Part shown: piece after piece, positions 52,899-61,481 of the stretch
Layout of the letters: each line of letters opens with the position of its first letter
How positions within the stretch are numbered: the stretch's first letter is position 1
Assembly: GCA_945860385.1 (NCBI GenBank)
Contig: CAMAQD010000005.1
Coordinates: 83,682-147,681 of the forward strand
Length of the DNA: 64,000 bases
Origin: Flavobacterium psychrophilum
GTDB lineage: Bacteria; Bacteroidota; Bacteroidia; Flavobacteriales; Flavobacteriaceae
Reading direction: 5' to 3'
Made by a program: the position numbers and the translations under genes
The notes under the pieces: generated by a model
The model's input: the letters and a program-made list of their open reading frames with translations, nothing else
What the model was told of the DNA's origin: nothing
Database searches by the model: none

Positions 52899-55622
52899 AT
52901 GAAAACAATTAAAAATTGGGTACTTTCTGGATTACTATTTATGGTAGTTTCGACGGTATTTTCGCAAGGAAAAATCACAGGAACAATCACTGATGGTCAA
53001 AATTCTTTGCCTGGAACAAATGTTGCTATAAAGGGTACGAAAACCGGAGCATCGACAGATTTTGATGGTAAATTTACAATTAATACAACTGCTAACTCAG
53101 GAGAATTAGTTATTTCTTTTATTGGTTATGATGCCAAAACTGTAAAATTTACTGTTGCTAACGGTGGAACGACAAATTTAGGAACAATCGTTTTGACTGC
53201 AACCTCTAATGAATTAAGCGAAGTTGTGGTAACATCTGGAGTTATAGATGTTGCAAAAGACAGAAAGACGCCTGTGGCAGTTTCTACTATTAAAGCATCA
53301 GAAATTCAGGAAAAATTAGGAACTCAGGAATTTCCTGAAATTTTAGCTAATACACCTTCTGTATATGTTACAAAAGCAGGTGGAGGTTTTGGAGATTCAA
53401 GAATTAACATTCGTGGTTTCGATCAAAGAAACGTGGCTGTTATGATTAACGGTGTTCCTGTAAATGATATGGAAAATTCAGCAGTTTATTGGAGCAACTG
53501 GGCAGGATTGTCTGATGTTACTTCTGCAATGCAGGTGCAAAGAGGATTAGGTTCTTCTAAACTAGCTATTTCTTCTGTAGGAGGAACAATTAATGTTATA
53601 ACAAGAACATCCGATATGAAAGAGGGTGGAGCAGTTTCAACAGGTTTTGGTAATGCCAATTATTTGAAAGTGCAAGGATCTTACAATACAGGTCTTATGA
53701 AAAATGGTTTTTCAGCTTCTGTTTTGTTAAGTTCTACAACAGGTAATGGATATGCTGATGGAACTCAGTTTGAAGGAAAAAATTACTTTATTGCTTTCGG
53801 TTACAAACCAAATGCTAAGCACGATTTCCAATTTACTTTTACAGGTGCTCCTCAATGGCACAATCAAAGAAGTTTTGCAAATCCAATTTCAGATTATTTG
53901 AAATATGGTAGCAATGGCGAACCCAACATAAAATATAGTTCTGACTGGGGTTATTTGAAGGGAGAACAGTACGCTTGGACAAGAAATTTCTATCACAAGC
54001 CGGTAATGTCTTTCAACTGGGATTATAAAATTAGTGAAAAATCAAAATTATCATCTGTAGCGTATGCCTCTTGGGGTCGTGGTGGAGGAACAGGAAACAT
54101 TGGAAAAAGCCCTTTCGCTTACAAAACAGCTAATGGATTAGTTCCTTTTGATGATTTTGTTGCATTCAACAGAGGAACCTATACTTTCGCTACAGGACAA
54201 AGTACAACAAACCTTGGAACTCCATTAAAACCAAGTACAGCAACTGGTCACGTAGGGGAATATGTAACCAATAGATCAACTGGGTTTACAAGAAGAGCTT
54301 CTATAAATTCTCACGACTGGTATGGAGCCGTAATTGATTTTAATACAAAATTGACTGAAAAATTAATTCTTGATTTTGGAATCGATGCTAGAACTTATGT
54401 CGGATACCACTTCAGAAATATTAATGATAGATTGGGTGCAGATGTTTATTATGATAATACAAATGAAAACTTCAAACCAGCAGGTCGTTATTTATATGAA
54501 ACTTATTCAGCTTCTCCAAGCTTCAATCCTTGGACAGATGTTAAAAACCAAGAAAAAATTGAATACAACAATAATGGATATGTAAGATGGTATGGTGCTT
54601 TTACACAATTAGAATATTCTACTGAAAAACTTTCAGCCTTTTTCCAAGGTTCGGTATCACAGCAAGGATTTAAAAGAGAGGACACCTTTATTTATTTAAC
54701 AACAAATCCTCTTTACAAAACTGGTTACGAGAACATTCTTGGTGGTAACCTAAAAGGTGGAGTAAACTATAATATCAACGAACAACAAAATGTGTTTATC
54801 AATTCAGGGTATTATTCAAAACAACCAAATTTCACCGCTGTTTATCCAAACAACAAATCTATTGTTGGTGAAAATTTAACAAACGAAAAAATATTTGGTT
54901 TAGAAGCAGGATATGGTTTCCGTTCAAGAATGTTTAATGCTAAATTAAATTTATACTACACTTCTTGGAAAGACAGATATCAAAGAGCTACTGATAGTGA
55001 TATAACTAACGTTGGTGGTTATCTTGACTACACGGGTATTACAGAAATTCACTCTGGTGTTGAGTTAGAAATGAATGCAAGACCATTGCCTAAATTAAAT
55101 ATTAATGCTATGATTTCTGTGGGAGATTGGACTTATAAAGGAAACTCTAACAGTAACAGATATGATGCAAATAACGAGCCTTTAAGCGGAACTAAAACTT
55201 TATATTTAGATGGTTTAAAAGTAGGTGATGCTGCGCAAACAACAGCAAGTTTAGGAGCTTCTTATGAGGTTGTAACACGGGTATCTTTTGATGCAAATTA
55301 CAGAGTAGCTCAGAAATTATATGCTTCAATCGATGCTGCTAAATTTACTACTGAAGTAAATGATGGTACATTAGAATTGCCTTCTTACGGCTTGATGGAT
55401 GCAGGATTCTCATACAAAATGTTAGTTGGTAAAAATAAAAGTGATTCAGTTAATTTCAGAATAAATGTGAATAACGTTTTAGATGAAGTTTATATTTCTG
55501 AATCAAGAACTAATAATTTCACTACTCCAACAAGTAAAAATTATAATGGAGTTAATGTTACTAACCAAGTTTACTTCGGTTTTGGAAGAACTTGGAACTT
55601 TAGTTTACGTTACAATTTCTAA
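52899..55622 (+). CDS. TonB-dependent outer-membrane receptor
   Basis: A 907-residue receptor with signal peptide (WVLSGLLFMVVSTVFSQG), carboxypeptidase-regulatory-like domain (about 25-100, KITGTITDGQNSLPGTNVAIKG), plug (about 110-245) with INIRGFDQRNVAVMINGVPVN, and a barrel ending YFGFGRTWNFSLRYNF. The motif YWSNWAGL also appears (as YSNWGGL) in the receptor at 14713-17472, so both belong to one subfamily. There is no SusD, lipoprotein or enzyme neighbour to hint at the substrate. Strong terminator follows. Confidence 0.92.
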   Translation: MKTIKNWVLSGLLFMVVSTVFSQGKITGTITDGQNSLPGTNVAIKGTKTGASTDFDGKFTINTTANSGELVISFIGYDAKTVKFTVANGGTTNLGTIVLTATSNELSEVVVTSGVIDVAKDRKTPVAVSTIKASEIQEKLGTQEFPEILANTPSVYVTKAGGGFGDSRINIRGFDQRNVAVMINGVPVNDMENSAVYWSNWAGLSDVTSAMQVQRGLGSSKLAISSVGGTINVITRTSDMKEGGAVSTGFGNANYLKVQGSYNTGLMKNGFSASVLLSSTTGNGYADGTQFEGKNYFIAFGYKPNAKHDFQFTFTGAPQWHNQRSFANPISDYLKYGSNGEPNIKYSSDWGYLKGEQYAWTRNFYHKPVMSFNWDYKISEKSKLSSVAYASWGRGGGTGNIGKSPFAYKTANGLVPFDDFVAFNRGTYTFATGQSTTNLGTPLKPSTATGHVGEYVTNRSTGFTRRASINSHDWYGAVIDFNTKLTEKLILDFGIDARTYVGYHFRNINDRLGADVYYDNTNENFKPAGRYLYETYSASPSFNPWTDVKNQEKIEYNNNGYVRWYGAFTQLEYSTEKLSAFFQGSVSQQGFKREDTFIYLTTNPLYKTGYENILGGNLKGGVNYNINEQQNVFINSGYYSKQPNFTAVYPNNKSIVGENLTNEKIFGLEAGYGFRSRMFNAKLNLYYTSWKDRYQRATDSDITNVGGYLDYTGITEIHSGVELEMNARPLPKLNINAMISVGDWTYKGNSNSNRYDANNEPLSGTKTLYLDGLKVGDAAQTTASLGASYEVVTRVSFDANYRVAQKLYASIDAAKFTTEVNDGTLELPSYGLMDAGFSYKMLVGKNKSDSVNFRINVNNVLDEVYISESRTNNFTTPTSKNYNGVNVTNQVYFGFGRTWNFSLRYNF

Positions 55623-55641
55623 AAGAAATTTAATAAATTTT

Positions 55642-55678
55642 AAAAAACGGCATCGCTTCATTGCAGATGCCGTTTTTT
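55642..55678 (+). terminator. terminator of the TonB receptor gene
   Basis: AAAAAACGGCATC (55642-55654) pairs with GATGCCGTTTTTT (55666-55678), with an 11-base loop and long T run. Confidence 0.9.
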
Positions 55679-55695
55679 TTTATCCTTTTTTTATT

Positions 55696-55703
55696 TATAT
55701 TTG
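55696..55703 (+). promoter_or_regulatory. -7 box of the 141-residue membrane protein gene
   Basis: TATATTTG is an exact TAnnTTTG match, 19 bases before the ATG at 55723 and immediately after the preceding terminator. Confidence 0.5.
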
Positions 55704-55722
55704 TTAAAACAAAAAATATTTT

Positions 55723-56148
55723 ATGTACGAAATCATTCAAAAATTGCATTCTTGGTGGGCTTATTTAGCCTTTTTATTATTGGTAATTGCTGTTGTCAAT
55801 TCCTTTATGGGCTTATTTTCTAAAAAAGAATTTACCTCAAAAGACAGGAAAATTGCACTGTTTGCCTTAGCAGCAATACACACCCAATTATTAATAGGTA
55901 TAATTGTTTATTTCGTTTCTCCACTAGGATTTGCTTCATTAGGGCAAATGAAAGACGCAGCCTTGAGATTAACTTCTTTGGAACATCCATTGATGAACTT
56001 AATTGGGATTACCTTAATTACCATTGGCTGGATGAAACATAAAAAATTAACTACCAGCAAATCGAAGTTCAAGACTTTTTCTATCTATTACGGTTTGGGA
56101 TTAGTTCTTATTTTGAGTAAAATCCCCTGGGGATCGTGGTTCAACTAA
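55723..56148 (+). CDS. four-helix membrane protein, possible cytochrome-b-like
   Basis: A 141-residue integral membrane protein with four hydrophobic segments (about 13-30, 45-67, 84-102, 120-136). Histidines lie near several of them: KLHSWWAYLAF, AAIHTQLLIGII, LEHPLMNLIGI and WMKHKK. That pattern resembles small heme-b membrane proteins but no clear family signature is seen. It is monocistronic: promoter and terminator flank it closely. Function unknown. Confidence 0.65.
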   Translation: MYEIIQKLHSWWAYLAFLLLVIAVVNSFMGLFSKKEFTSKDRKIALFALAAIHTQLLIGIIVYFVSPLGFASLGQMKDAALRLTSLEHPLMNLIGITLITIGWMKHKKLTTSKSKFKTFSIYYGLGLVLILSKIPWGSWFN

Positions 56149-56153
56149 TAATC

Positions 56154-56178
56154 AAAAGTCCTGAAAGGGACTTTTTTT
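56154..56178 (+). terminator. terminator of the membrane protein gene
   Basis: AAAAGTCC (56154-56161), loop TGAAAG, then GGACTTTT (56168-56175) and more T. Confidence 0.85.
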
Positions 56179-56224
56179 ACCTAGGCATGGTTTTTGCTAA
56201 ATGGAGTTTAACTAAAAGTTTATT

Positions 56225-56812
56225 ATGCAATCAAAGAGTCAAAAACACCAAAAAAGTAATTTTATAAACTGGAGTAAAAAAGTCTTAACACTTTTTATCT
56301 CCATTGCCTTTCTTGGAATAGTAATTGGGCAAACGGCAAATAAAGAAAAAAATAAGAACCTAAAATATAAGGATAGCCTAGCTAAAAGCAAATCTGCGAT
56401 TGCAAAAACCGAAAAAATGTTGGCGATTGATACAGTCAAAAGAAACAAACCTTTATTCGATCAACAAGAAGTTATTATAGACAGTTTGTTTCTGGGCACA
56501 GGAACATTTAAATTTTATAAAAAAAATGCGCACGCCTCCTATTATGCCGATAAATTCCACAATCATAAAACAGCAAGTGGAAAAAAATACGATAAAAATA
56601 AATTTTCTGCAGCACATAAAAGATTACCCTTTGGAACTATTGTAAAAGTCACCAATGAAGCCAACGGAAAATCAGTAATGGTAGAAGTTAATGATAGAGG
56701 TCCATTCGTAAGATCTAGAGAAATTGATCTATCGAAACGGGCTTTTATGGAAATTACAGGTAATAAATCCTCAGGGAATATGAAAGTAACTCTGGAAATA
56801 CTTCAAAAATAA
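56225..56812 (+). CDS. RlpA-like double-psi beta-barrel protein (septal ring lytic transglycosylase family)
   Basis: A 195-residue exported protein. A membrane/signal segment (VLTLFISIAFLGIVIGQ, about 21-37) follows a polar start; a charged helix (KEKNKNLKYKDSLAKSKSAI) leads to the RlpA domain (about 100-195): HASYYADKFHNHKTASGKKYD, LPFGTIVKVTNEANGKSVMVEVNDRGPF, and EIDLSKRAFMEI. The Asp in NDRGP and the ASG segment are the conserved active-site positions. RlpA cleaves naked glycan strands; activity here is family inference. No SPOR domain. Confidence 0.9.
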   Translation: MQSKSQKHQKSNFINWSKKVLTLFISIAFLGIVIGQTANKEKNKNLKYKDSLAKSKSAIAKTEKMLAIDTVKRNKPLFDQQEVIIDSLFLGTGTFKFYKKNAHASYYADKFHNHKTASGKKYDKNKFSAAHKRLPFGTIVKVTNEANGKSVMVEVNDRGPFVRSREIDLSKRAFMEITGNKSSGNMKVTLEILQK

Positions 56813-56815
56813 GCA

Positions 56816-57283
56816 TTACCATTTTTTGTAAGGATTCTTGCTTAAATAGGAATTATAATACCGAATGTCATTGGTCACTTCTTTTCCAAGCCAGTTTGGT
56901 TTTTCAAAAACTTCGGTTTCTGAATTCAATTCAATTTCGGCCATAATCAGGTCTTCATTTTCTCCATAAAATTCGTCAATTTCAAAAACATGATTCCCCA
57001 TTTTTACCTCAAAACGGGTTTTATCGATTACGCCTTCCTCACATAATTGCAGTAATTCTGCAGCTTCATTTACAGGTATTTCTTTTTCCCATTCAAAACG
57101 CGACAACCCCGACTCATTTGAGGCTGCTTTTATGGTCAAGAATCCTTTATTTCCTTTTATGCGAACACGAACTGTCCTTCCGGGAGCGGAGCTCAAATAA
57201 CCCTGTGAAATTCGATTTTGAGTAAATGCTTCAGTTTTGAAGGCATTAGAGGTGACGAGAAATTTTCTTTCTATTTCAATCAT
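56816..57283 (-). CDS. CYTH-domain protein (triphosphate tunnel metalloenzyme)
   Basis: A 155-residue protein with the ExExK signature (MIEIERKFLVTS) at its N-terminus, followed by basic and acidic strands (RTVRVRIKGNKGFLTIKAAS; FEWEKEIPVNEA; VFEIDEFYGENEDLIMAEIEL) typical of the eight-stranded tunnel. Bacterial members of this size are often inorganic triphosphatases, others are class IV adenylate cyclases. I chose the ATG at 57283; a longer frame from 57325 would translate a repeat sequence. Convergent with the RlpA gene with 3 bases between stops. Confidence 0.92.
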   Translation of the reverse strand: MIEIERKFLVTSNAFKTEAFTQNRISQGYLSSAPGRTVRVRIKGNKGFLTIKAASNESGLSRFEWEKEIPVNEAAELLQLCEEGVIDKTRFEVKMGNHVFEIDEFYGENEDLIMAEIELNSETEVFEKPNWLGKEVTNDIRYYNSYLSKNPYKKW

Positions 57284-57286
57284 TTT

Positions 57287-57311
57287 GTCATTGCGAGGCA
57301 GGAAGCAATCT
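57287..57311. repeat. GTCATTGCGAGG-type dispersed repeat
   Basis: TGTCATTGCGAGGCAGGAAGCAATC is an imperfect palindrome (ATTGC...GCAAT). I recognise it as a short repeat that recurs between genes in several unrelated bacteria. A single copy is seen in this window. Confidence 0.55.
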
Positions 57312-57365
57312 TTTGAAACTGCCACTGGTTTTTATTTATTTATATTTCCTTTTCAAATTTACAAA

Positions 57366-57403
57366 ATCTTCGTGAATCTCTGTAGCCTCTTTGTGAATCT
57401 CTG
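57366..57403 (+). repeat. CTTTGTGAATCTCTGTG-type tandem repeat before dinB
   Basis: AATCTTCGTGAATCTCTGTAGCC and CTTTGTGAATCTCTGTG are two copies of the unit also found before ogt (3955-3990). Confidence 0.6.
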
Positions 57404-57416
57404 TGTAATAAATTTA

Positions 57417-57424
57417 TAAATTTG
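57417..57424 (+). promoter_or_regulatory. -7 box of dinB
   Basis: TAAATTTG is an exact consensus match and ends 4 bases before the ATG, implying a leaderless or nearly leaderless message. A TTTG in the repeat (57390-57393) is 23 bases upstream. Confidence 0.55.
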
Positions 57425-57428
57425 CTAT

Positions 57429-58511
57429 ATGCCAGAAACTATTCCAAATAGAAAAATCATACACATCGATATGGATGCTTTTTTTGCTTCGGTAGAGCAA
57501 ATGGATAATCCTGCTTTGCGCGGAAAACCCATTGCGGTTGGTGGTGCCGAAAATCGAGGCGTCGTAGCTGCTGCTAGTTATGAAGCTAGAAAATTTGGAG
57601 TCCGAAGTGCTATTAGCGGGGTTTTGGCCAAAAGAAATTGTCCTGATTTAATCTTTGTCCGACCTCGATTTGAGCGCTACAAAGAAATATCGAATAAAAT
57701 TCAGAAGATTTTTCATGAATATACCGATTTGGTCGAACCATTGTCTCTTGATGAAGCCTATCTTGATGTTACTACAAACAAAAAAGGAAATCCAAGTGCT
57801 ACTCTATTGGCACAAGAAATCCGTTTGCGAATTCTGAACGAGGTTGGCTTGACAGCTTCGGCTGGGATTTCGGTTAATAAATTTGTAGCTAAAATGGCCA
57901 GTGATTTCAATAAACCCAACGGTCAAAAAACGGTTAATCCTGATGAGGTTCTTTCTTTTTTGGAGGTGTTACCCATTAGGAAATTTTATGGAGTTGGAAA
58001 AGTGACCACCGAAAAAATGTACCAATTAGGTATTTTCACAGGCTTGGAATTAAAAAGCAAATCGTTAGAATTCCTTGAGAAGCATTTTGGAAAATCAGGG
58101 AACTTCTATTATAATGTCGTGCGAGGGATTCACAATAGTGAAGTAAAATCAGATAGAATTACAAAATCAGTGGCCGCCGAACATACTTTTAATGTTAATT
58201 TATCTTCTGAAATTTTCATGATGGAACAATTAGAAAATATTGCAAATTCATTGGAAAAAAGATTAAAGAAACACCATATAGCAGGCAAAACGGTTACTTT
58301 AAAAATTAAATACAGCGATTTTACCCAACAAACTCGTAGCAAAACTTTACCTTATTTTATTTCTGACAAAGGATTGATTTTGGAAACAGTGAAAGAACTT
58401 TTATACCAAGAACGAATGAAAGATTCTGTAAGATTGCTTGGAATTTCACTAAGTAATTTGAATACTGAAGAAAAAAAGACGGTCGTTGTGCAGTTGAAAT
58501 TTGCCTTTTAA
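57429..58511 (+). CDS. dinB: DNA polymerase IV (Y-family translesion polymerase)
   Basis: A 360-residue Y-family polymerase. Metal-binding residues are seen in HIDMDAFFASVEQ and in PLSLDEAYLDVT (Asp-Glu); PIAVGGAENRGVVAAASYEARKFGVRS is the finger region, SAGISVNKFVAKMASDFNKPNG the palm-thumb region. The little-finger domain runs through HIAGKTVTLKIKYSDFTQQTRS. The end VVVQLKFAF is short for Pol IV; a beta-clamp motif of the usual QxxLF kind is not obvious. A bidirectional terminator follows. Confidence 0.95.
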   Translation: MPETIPNRKIIHIDMDAFFASVEQMDNPALRGKPIAVGGAENRGVVAAASYEARKFGVRSAISGVLAKRNCPDLIFVRPRFERYKEISNKIQKIFHEYTDLVEPLSLDEAYLDVTTNKKGNPSATLLAQEIRLRILNEVGLTASAGISVNKFVAKMASDFNKPNGQKTVNPDEVLSFLEVLPIRKFYGVGKVTTEKMYQLGIFTGLELKSKSLEFLEKHFGKSGNFYYNVVRGIHNSEVKSDRITKSVAAEHTFNVNLSSEIFMMEQLENIANSLEKRLKKHHIAGKTVTLKIKYSDFTQQTRSKTLPYFISDKGLILETVKELLYQERMKDSVRLLGISLSNLNTEEKKTVVVQLKFAF

Positions 58512-58516
58512 TAAAA

Positions 58517-58538
58517 AACCACGCCCGAAAGCGTGGTT
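58517..58538. terminator. bidirectional terminator between dinB and the Bax1-like gene
   Basis: AACCACGC (58517-58524), loop CCGAAA, GCGTGGTT (58531-58538). The A run on the left gives a U tail on the minus strand, so it best serves the minus-strand gene. Confidence 0.8.
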
Positions 58539-58558
58539 ATATCACTTGAAAAATTAAT

Positions 58559-59329
58559 TTATTTTCGGTTGAGCTTAGATAGCAATCTTAAAAACTCAAT
58601 GTACAACCATACTAAGGTGATTATTAATCCCATTGCGGCAAACCATTCCATAAATTTTGGCATCTTTTGTTCTACTCCTTTTTCCATTCGGTCAAAGTCC
58701 AAAAACAAATTTAATGCTGCAACAACAATTACAAAAACACTGATGCCAATACTCATCATAGAATTGCCATAATGAACGGGCATAAAGCTGGTAAACATAG
58801 ACAACAACCAAGAAATTAAATAGTAAGTAGCAATAGCAAGGGTTGCTGCTACTACGACTGATTTAAATTGTTCGGTAACTTTTACAATTTTAAATTTATA
58901 CAATCCCAAACAAACTGCAAAAGTAACGAATGTAGCTCCAACAGCCTGAATTACAATTCCAGGATATTTAGCTTCAAATATAGCGGAAACTCCACCAATA
59001 AACAATCCTTCGAATAAGGCGTATCCAGGAGCTAAAACTGGCGAATATTGAGGTTTGAATGCTGCAATTACAACCAATATTAATCCTACGATTGCGCCAC
59101 CAATTGTTGGTAACATTGGATTCATCCCGTTAAAAGCCATCCACCAAACCACGATGGCTGATGCTGTAAGCATTAGAAATAAAATTAAAGTTTTATTGAT
59201 TGTTCCTGCCAATGTCATGTCTTGGTTATAATCAATAAGCATTGCGTTATGCACTTTCCCATCAGCTGATGATGATGTTGCCGAAAATGATTTATTGTTT
59301 AAAAACGGATTTTTAGATTCGAATGCCAT
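58559..59329 (-). CDS. Bax inhibitor-1/YccA-type membrane protein
   Basis: A 256-residue protein with a polar N-terminus of about 45 residues and seven hydrophobic segments, as in YccA/YetJ (BI-1) proteins. Segments include TLILFLMLTASAIVVWWMAF, LPTIGGAIVGLILVVIAAF, APGYALFEGLFIGGVSAIFEAKYPG (conserved loop) and the C-terminal MGLIITLVWLYIEFLRLLSKL. Bacterial YetJ is a pH-sensitive calcium leak and YccA modulates FtsH; the role here is unknown. Stands alone with a terminator on both sides. Confidence 0.92.
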   Translation of the reverse strand: MAFESKNPFLNNKSFSATSSSADGKVHNAMLIDYNQDMTLAGTINKTLILFLMLTASAIVVWWMAFNGMNPMLPTIGGAIVGLILVVIAAFKPQYSPVLAPGYALFEGLFIGGVSAIFEAKYPGIVIQAVGATFVTFAVCLGLYKFKIVKVTEQFKSVVVAATLAIATYYLISWLLSMFTSFMPVHYGNSMMSIGISVFVIVVAALNLFLDFDRMEKGVEQKMPKFMEWFAAMGLIITLVWLYIEFLRLLSKLNRK

Positions 59330-59381
59330 ACTTTTTCAAATTTAGTTTTACCAAAGATAGTTTAAAATTTAAATTATGCAC

Positions 59382-59420
59382 AAAAAAAATCCGCCAAGAA
59401 TATTGCTAAAATGGCGGATT
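59382..59420 (-). terminator. terminator of pyk
   Basis: On the minus strand AATCCGCCA (59412-59420 complement) pairs with TGGCGGATT (59389-59396 side), followed by a run of eight T. Confidence 0.85.
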
Positions 59421-59443
59421 AATTAGGTTATTAATTGGTTGAA

Positions 59444-60874
59444 TTATAAAATTTCAGAAACTCTTAAAGTATTAACCATTCCTTTATCTTTTAATGGCAT
59501 TGCAGCCAAATTAATAAGATATTCTCCTTTAGTGACATACCCTTTTTCTCTTGCGATTTCATTTACATCCGCTATAGTATCATCGGTACTTTTCATTTTG
59601 TCATAAAAAAAAGATTTTACACCCCACAGCAAATTGAGTTGCGTAAGGATTCTTTTATTAGATGTAAAGACAAGAATATGAGCAGACGGTCTCCAAGCTG
59701 AAATTTGGAAAGCGGTATATCCACTATTTGTCAAAGTACAAATGGCTTTTGCTTCAATAATATTAGCTGTAAGCGCTGCGTGATGGCAAATCGTTTTGGT
59801 AATAAAACGGTTTGTTCTTACTTGTGGAGTATTTTGTGGTACTTTGATTAGCGGAGAATCCTCCACTGCTTCAATGATTTGAGTCATTTTTTCGATAACC
59901 TGAACAGGATAAAGACCCGCAGCCGTTTCACCTGAAAGCATAACAGCGTCAGCTCCATCCATTACGGAGTTCGCGACATCATTTACTTCAGCACGCGTTG
60001 GTGTCAGGCTAGTAATCATGGTTTCCATCATTTGGGTGGCCACAATTACTGGAATTCGAGCAGTTTTTGCTCTAAGAATCAATTGTTTTTGTACTAGAGG
60101 TACTTCATGTGCAGGAAGTTCAACACCTAAATCACCACGAGCCACCATTAAAGCATCACAATAAGCAACAATTTTATCAATATTTTTGAGCGCTTCCGGC
60201 ATTTCTATTTTGGCAATAATAGGAATTTTTTCGTCTGAATACTTTGCAATCAATTCTTGTAAATCTTGTAAATCTCTAGGTGTTTTCACAAAAGAAAGGG
60301 CTATCCAATCCACTTTTTGCTCAATAGCAAAAATAGCGTCAGCAATATCTTTTTCGGTTAAAGCAGGAAGCGATATTTTTGTGTTAGGAAGATTGACTCC
60401 TTTTTTGGATTTCAATTCTCCACCCTGAATTACTTTAGCTAATACTTCCGATTTTTTGTCGGTTTCAATAATTTCAAATATAAGTTTACCATCATCAAGT
60501 AGAATGCGCTCTCCAGGATTCACATCGTTTGGAAAGTTTTGGTACTTCATGAAGACTTTTTTAGCAGTTCCAATAATGTCTTCGGCAGTTGTAAACGTAA
60601 TTAAATCACCATCATTTACAACCACACCATCTTCCATAATTCCTACGCGAAGTTTTGGACCTTGTAAATCTCCCAAAATTGCTGTGGTGTAACCAAACTC
60701 TTCGTTAAGTTCTCTAATTAGTGCGATTCTTTCCTTTACATCATTATAATCAGCATGCGAAAAATTGATTCTAAACACGTTTACACCTGCGTCAATCATA
60801 TCCTTTATGATTTCTCTTGTACTACATGCAGGCCCAAGAGTGGCTACAATTTTTGTTTTTTTGTTTGTTGACAT
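59444..60874 (-). CDS. pyk: pyruvate kinase
   Basis: Pyruvate kinase makes pyruvate and ATP from phosphoenolpyruvate. The 476-residue chain shows KIVATLGPACSTREIIKDMIDAGVNVFRINFSHAD, ILGDLQGPKLRVG, the catalytic region PIIAKIEMPEALKNIDKIV, VARGDLGVELP, ATQMMETMITSLTPTRAEVNDVANSVMDGADAVMLSGETA and the C-terminal domain. No phosphotransferase-like extra domain. It is followed 5 bases upstream (in transcript order, preceded) by the IPExxxVDY gene, a linkage usual in flavobacteria. Confidence 0.97.
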   Translation of the reverse strand: MSTNKKTKIVATLGPACSTREIIKDMIDAGVNVFRINFSHADYNDVKERIALIRELNEEFGYTTAILGDLQGPKLRVGIMEDGVVVNDGDLITFTTAEDIIGTAKKVFMKYQNFPNDVNPGERILLDDGKLIFEIIETDKKSEVLAKVIQGGELKSKKGVNLPNTKISLPALTEKDIADAIFAIEQKVDWIALSFVKTPRDLQDLQELIAKYSDEKIPIIAKIEMPEALKNIDKIVAYCDALMVARGDLGVELPAHEVPLVQKQLILRAKTARIPVIVATQMMETMITSLTPTRAEVNDVANSVMDGADAVMLSGETAAGLYPVQVIEKMTQIIEAVEDSPLIKVPQNTPQVRTNRFITKTICHHAALTANIIEAKAICTLTNSGYTAFQISAWRPSAHILVFTSNKRILTQLNLLWGVKSFFYDKMKSTDDTIADVNEIAREKGYVTKGEYLINLAAMPLKDKGMVNTLRVSEIL

Positions 60875-60879
60875 TGATA

Positions 60880-61368
60880 TTAAAAAATTAAATTATTTTT
60901 CGATTTTATTTTGTGTGTATCAACAGAATAGGCTGTCGATATGTTTTCAATTGTATTCAATAGAAGCTGAATTTCTTTGATGTCCATCACTTCTTCTGTG
61001 TTTTCTATTTTTAAAAAATAATCTACTTTTTTAAATTCAGGAAGTAAAAACACCTTAGTTGACACTTCCATATTTAGATTTGAAAATAGATTTTGATTGT
61101 TATCCCTTTTCTGTTGAATTACTTCATTTTTGTTTTGAATCAAATTCCAAGAAATTTCTTTTTCTTTATCATAATAATAAAATCTAGAGAATTTTGTCTC
61201 TCCTTCTTTTATATTTATATGAATTTCATTCTTATTACTACTTAAATTTATGGGCAGTTTTTGATTGATAAAATAGGCTAATCTATAATCTTCTAATGAA
61301 GTATGAATAGCCACTAGTTGATAATTAATTTCGTCAAAATCATCAAAATCTAATTTATGAACAGCCAT
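60880..61368 (-). CDS. IPExxxVDY-family protein
   Basis: A 162-residue soluble protein. The naming motif appears as LPEFKKVDYFLKI (Leu for the first Ile) in the C-terminal third; the N-terminal signature is LDFDDFDEINYQLVAIHTSLEDYRLAYFINQKLP. The family is limited to Bacteroidota and has no known function, but sits next to pyk and rnc as here. The start codon ATG at 61368 fits the conserved N-terminus. It ends 6 bases before pyk, so the two form one transcript. Confidence 0.85.
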   Translation of the reverse strand: MAVHKLDFDDFDEINYQLVAIHTSLEDYRLAYFINQKLPINLSSNKNEIHINIKEGETKFSRFYYYDKEKEISWNLIQNKNEVIQQKRDNNQNLFSNLNMEVSTKVFLLPEFKKVDYFLKIENTEEVMDIKEIQLLLNTIENISTAYSVDTHKIKSKNNLIF

Positions 61369-61481
61369 TTTATTGAAAAAATAAGGTGTAAAGATACCAT
61401 TTCTATTGTAGCATTGACTTCTAAAAAAGCATGTTTTTTCTAATTGAAAAACGAAAACGTTGTAAATTAAAGAAATTTCAC

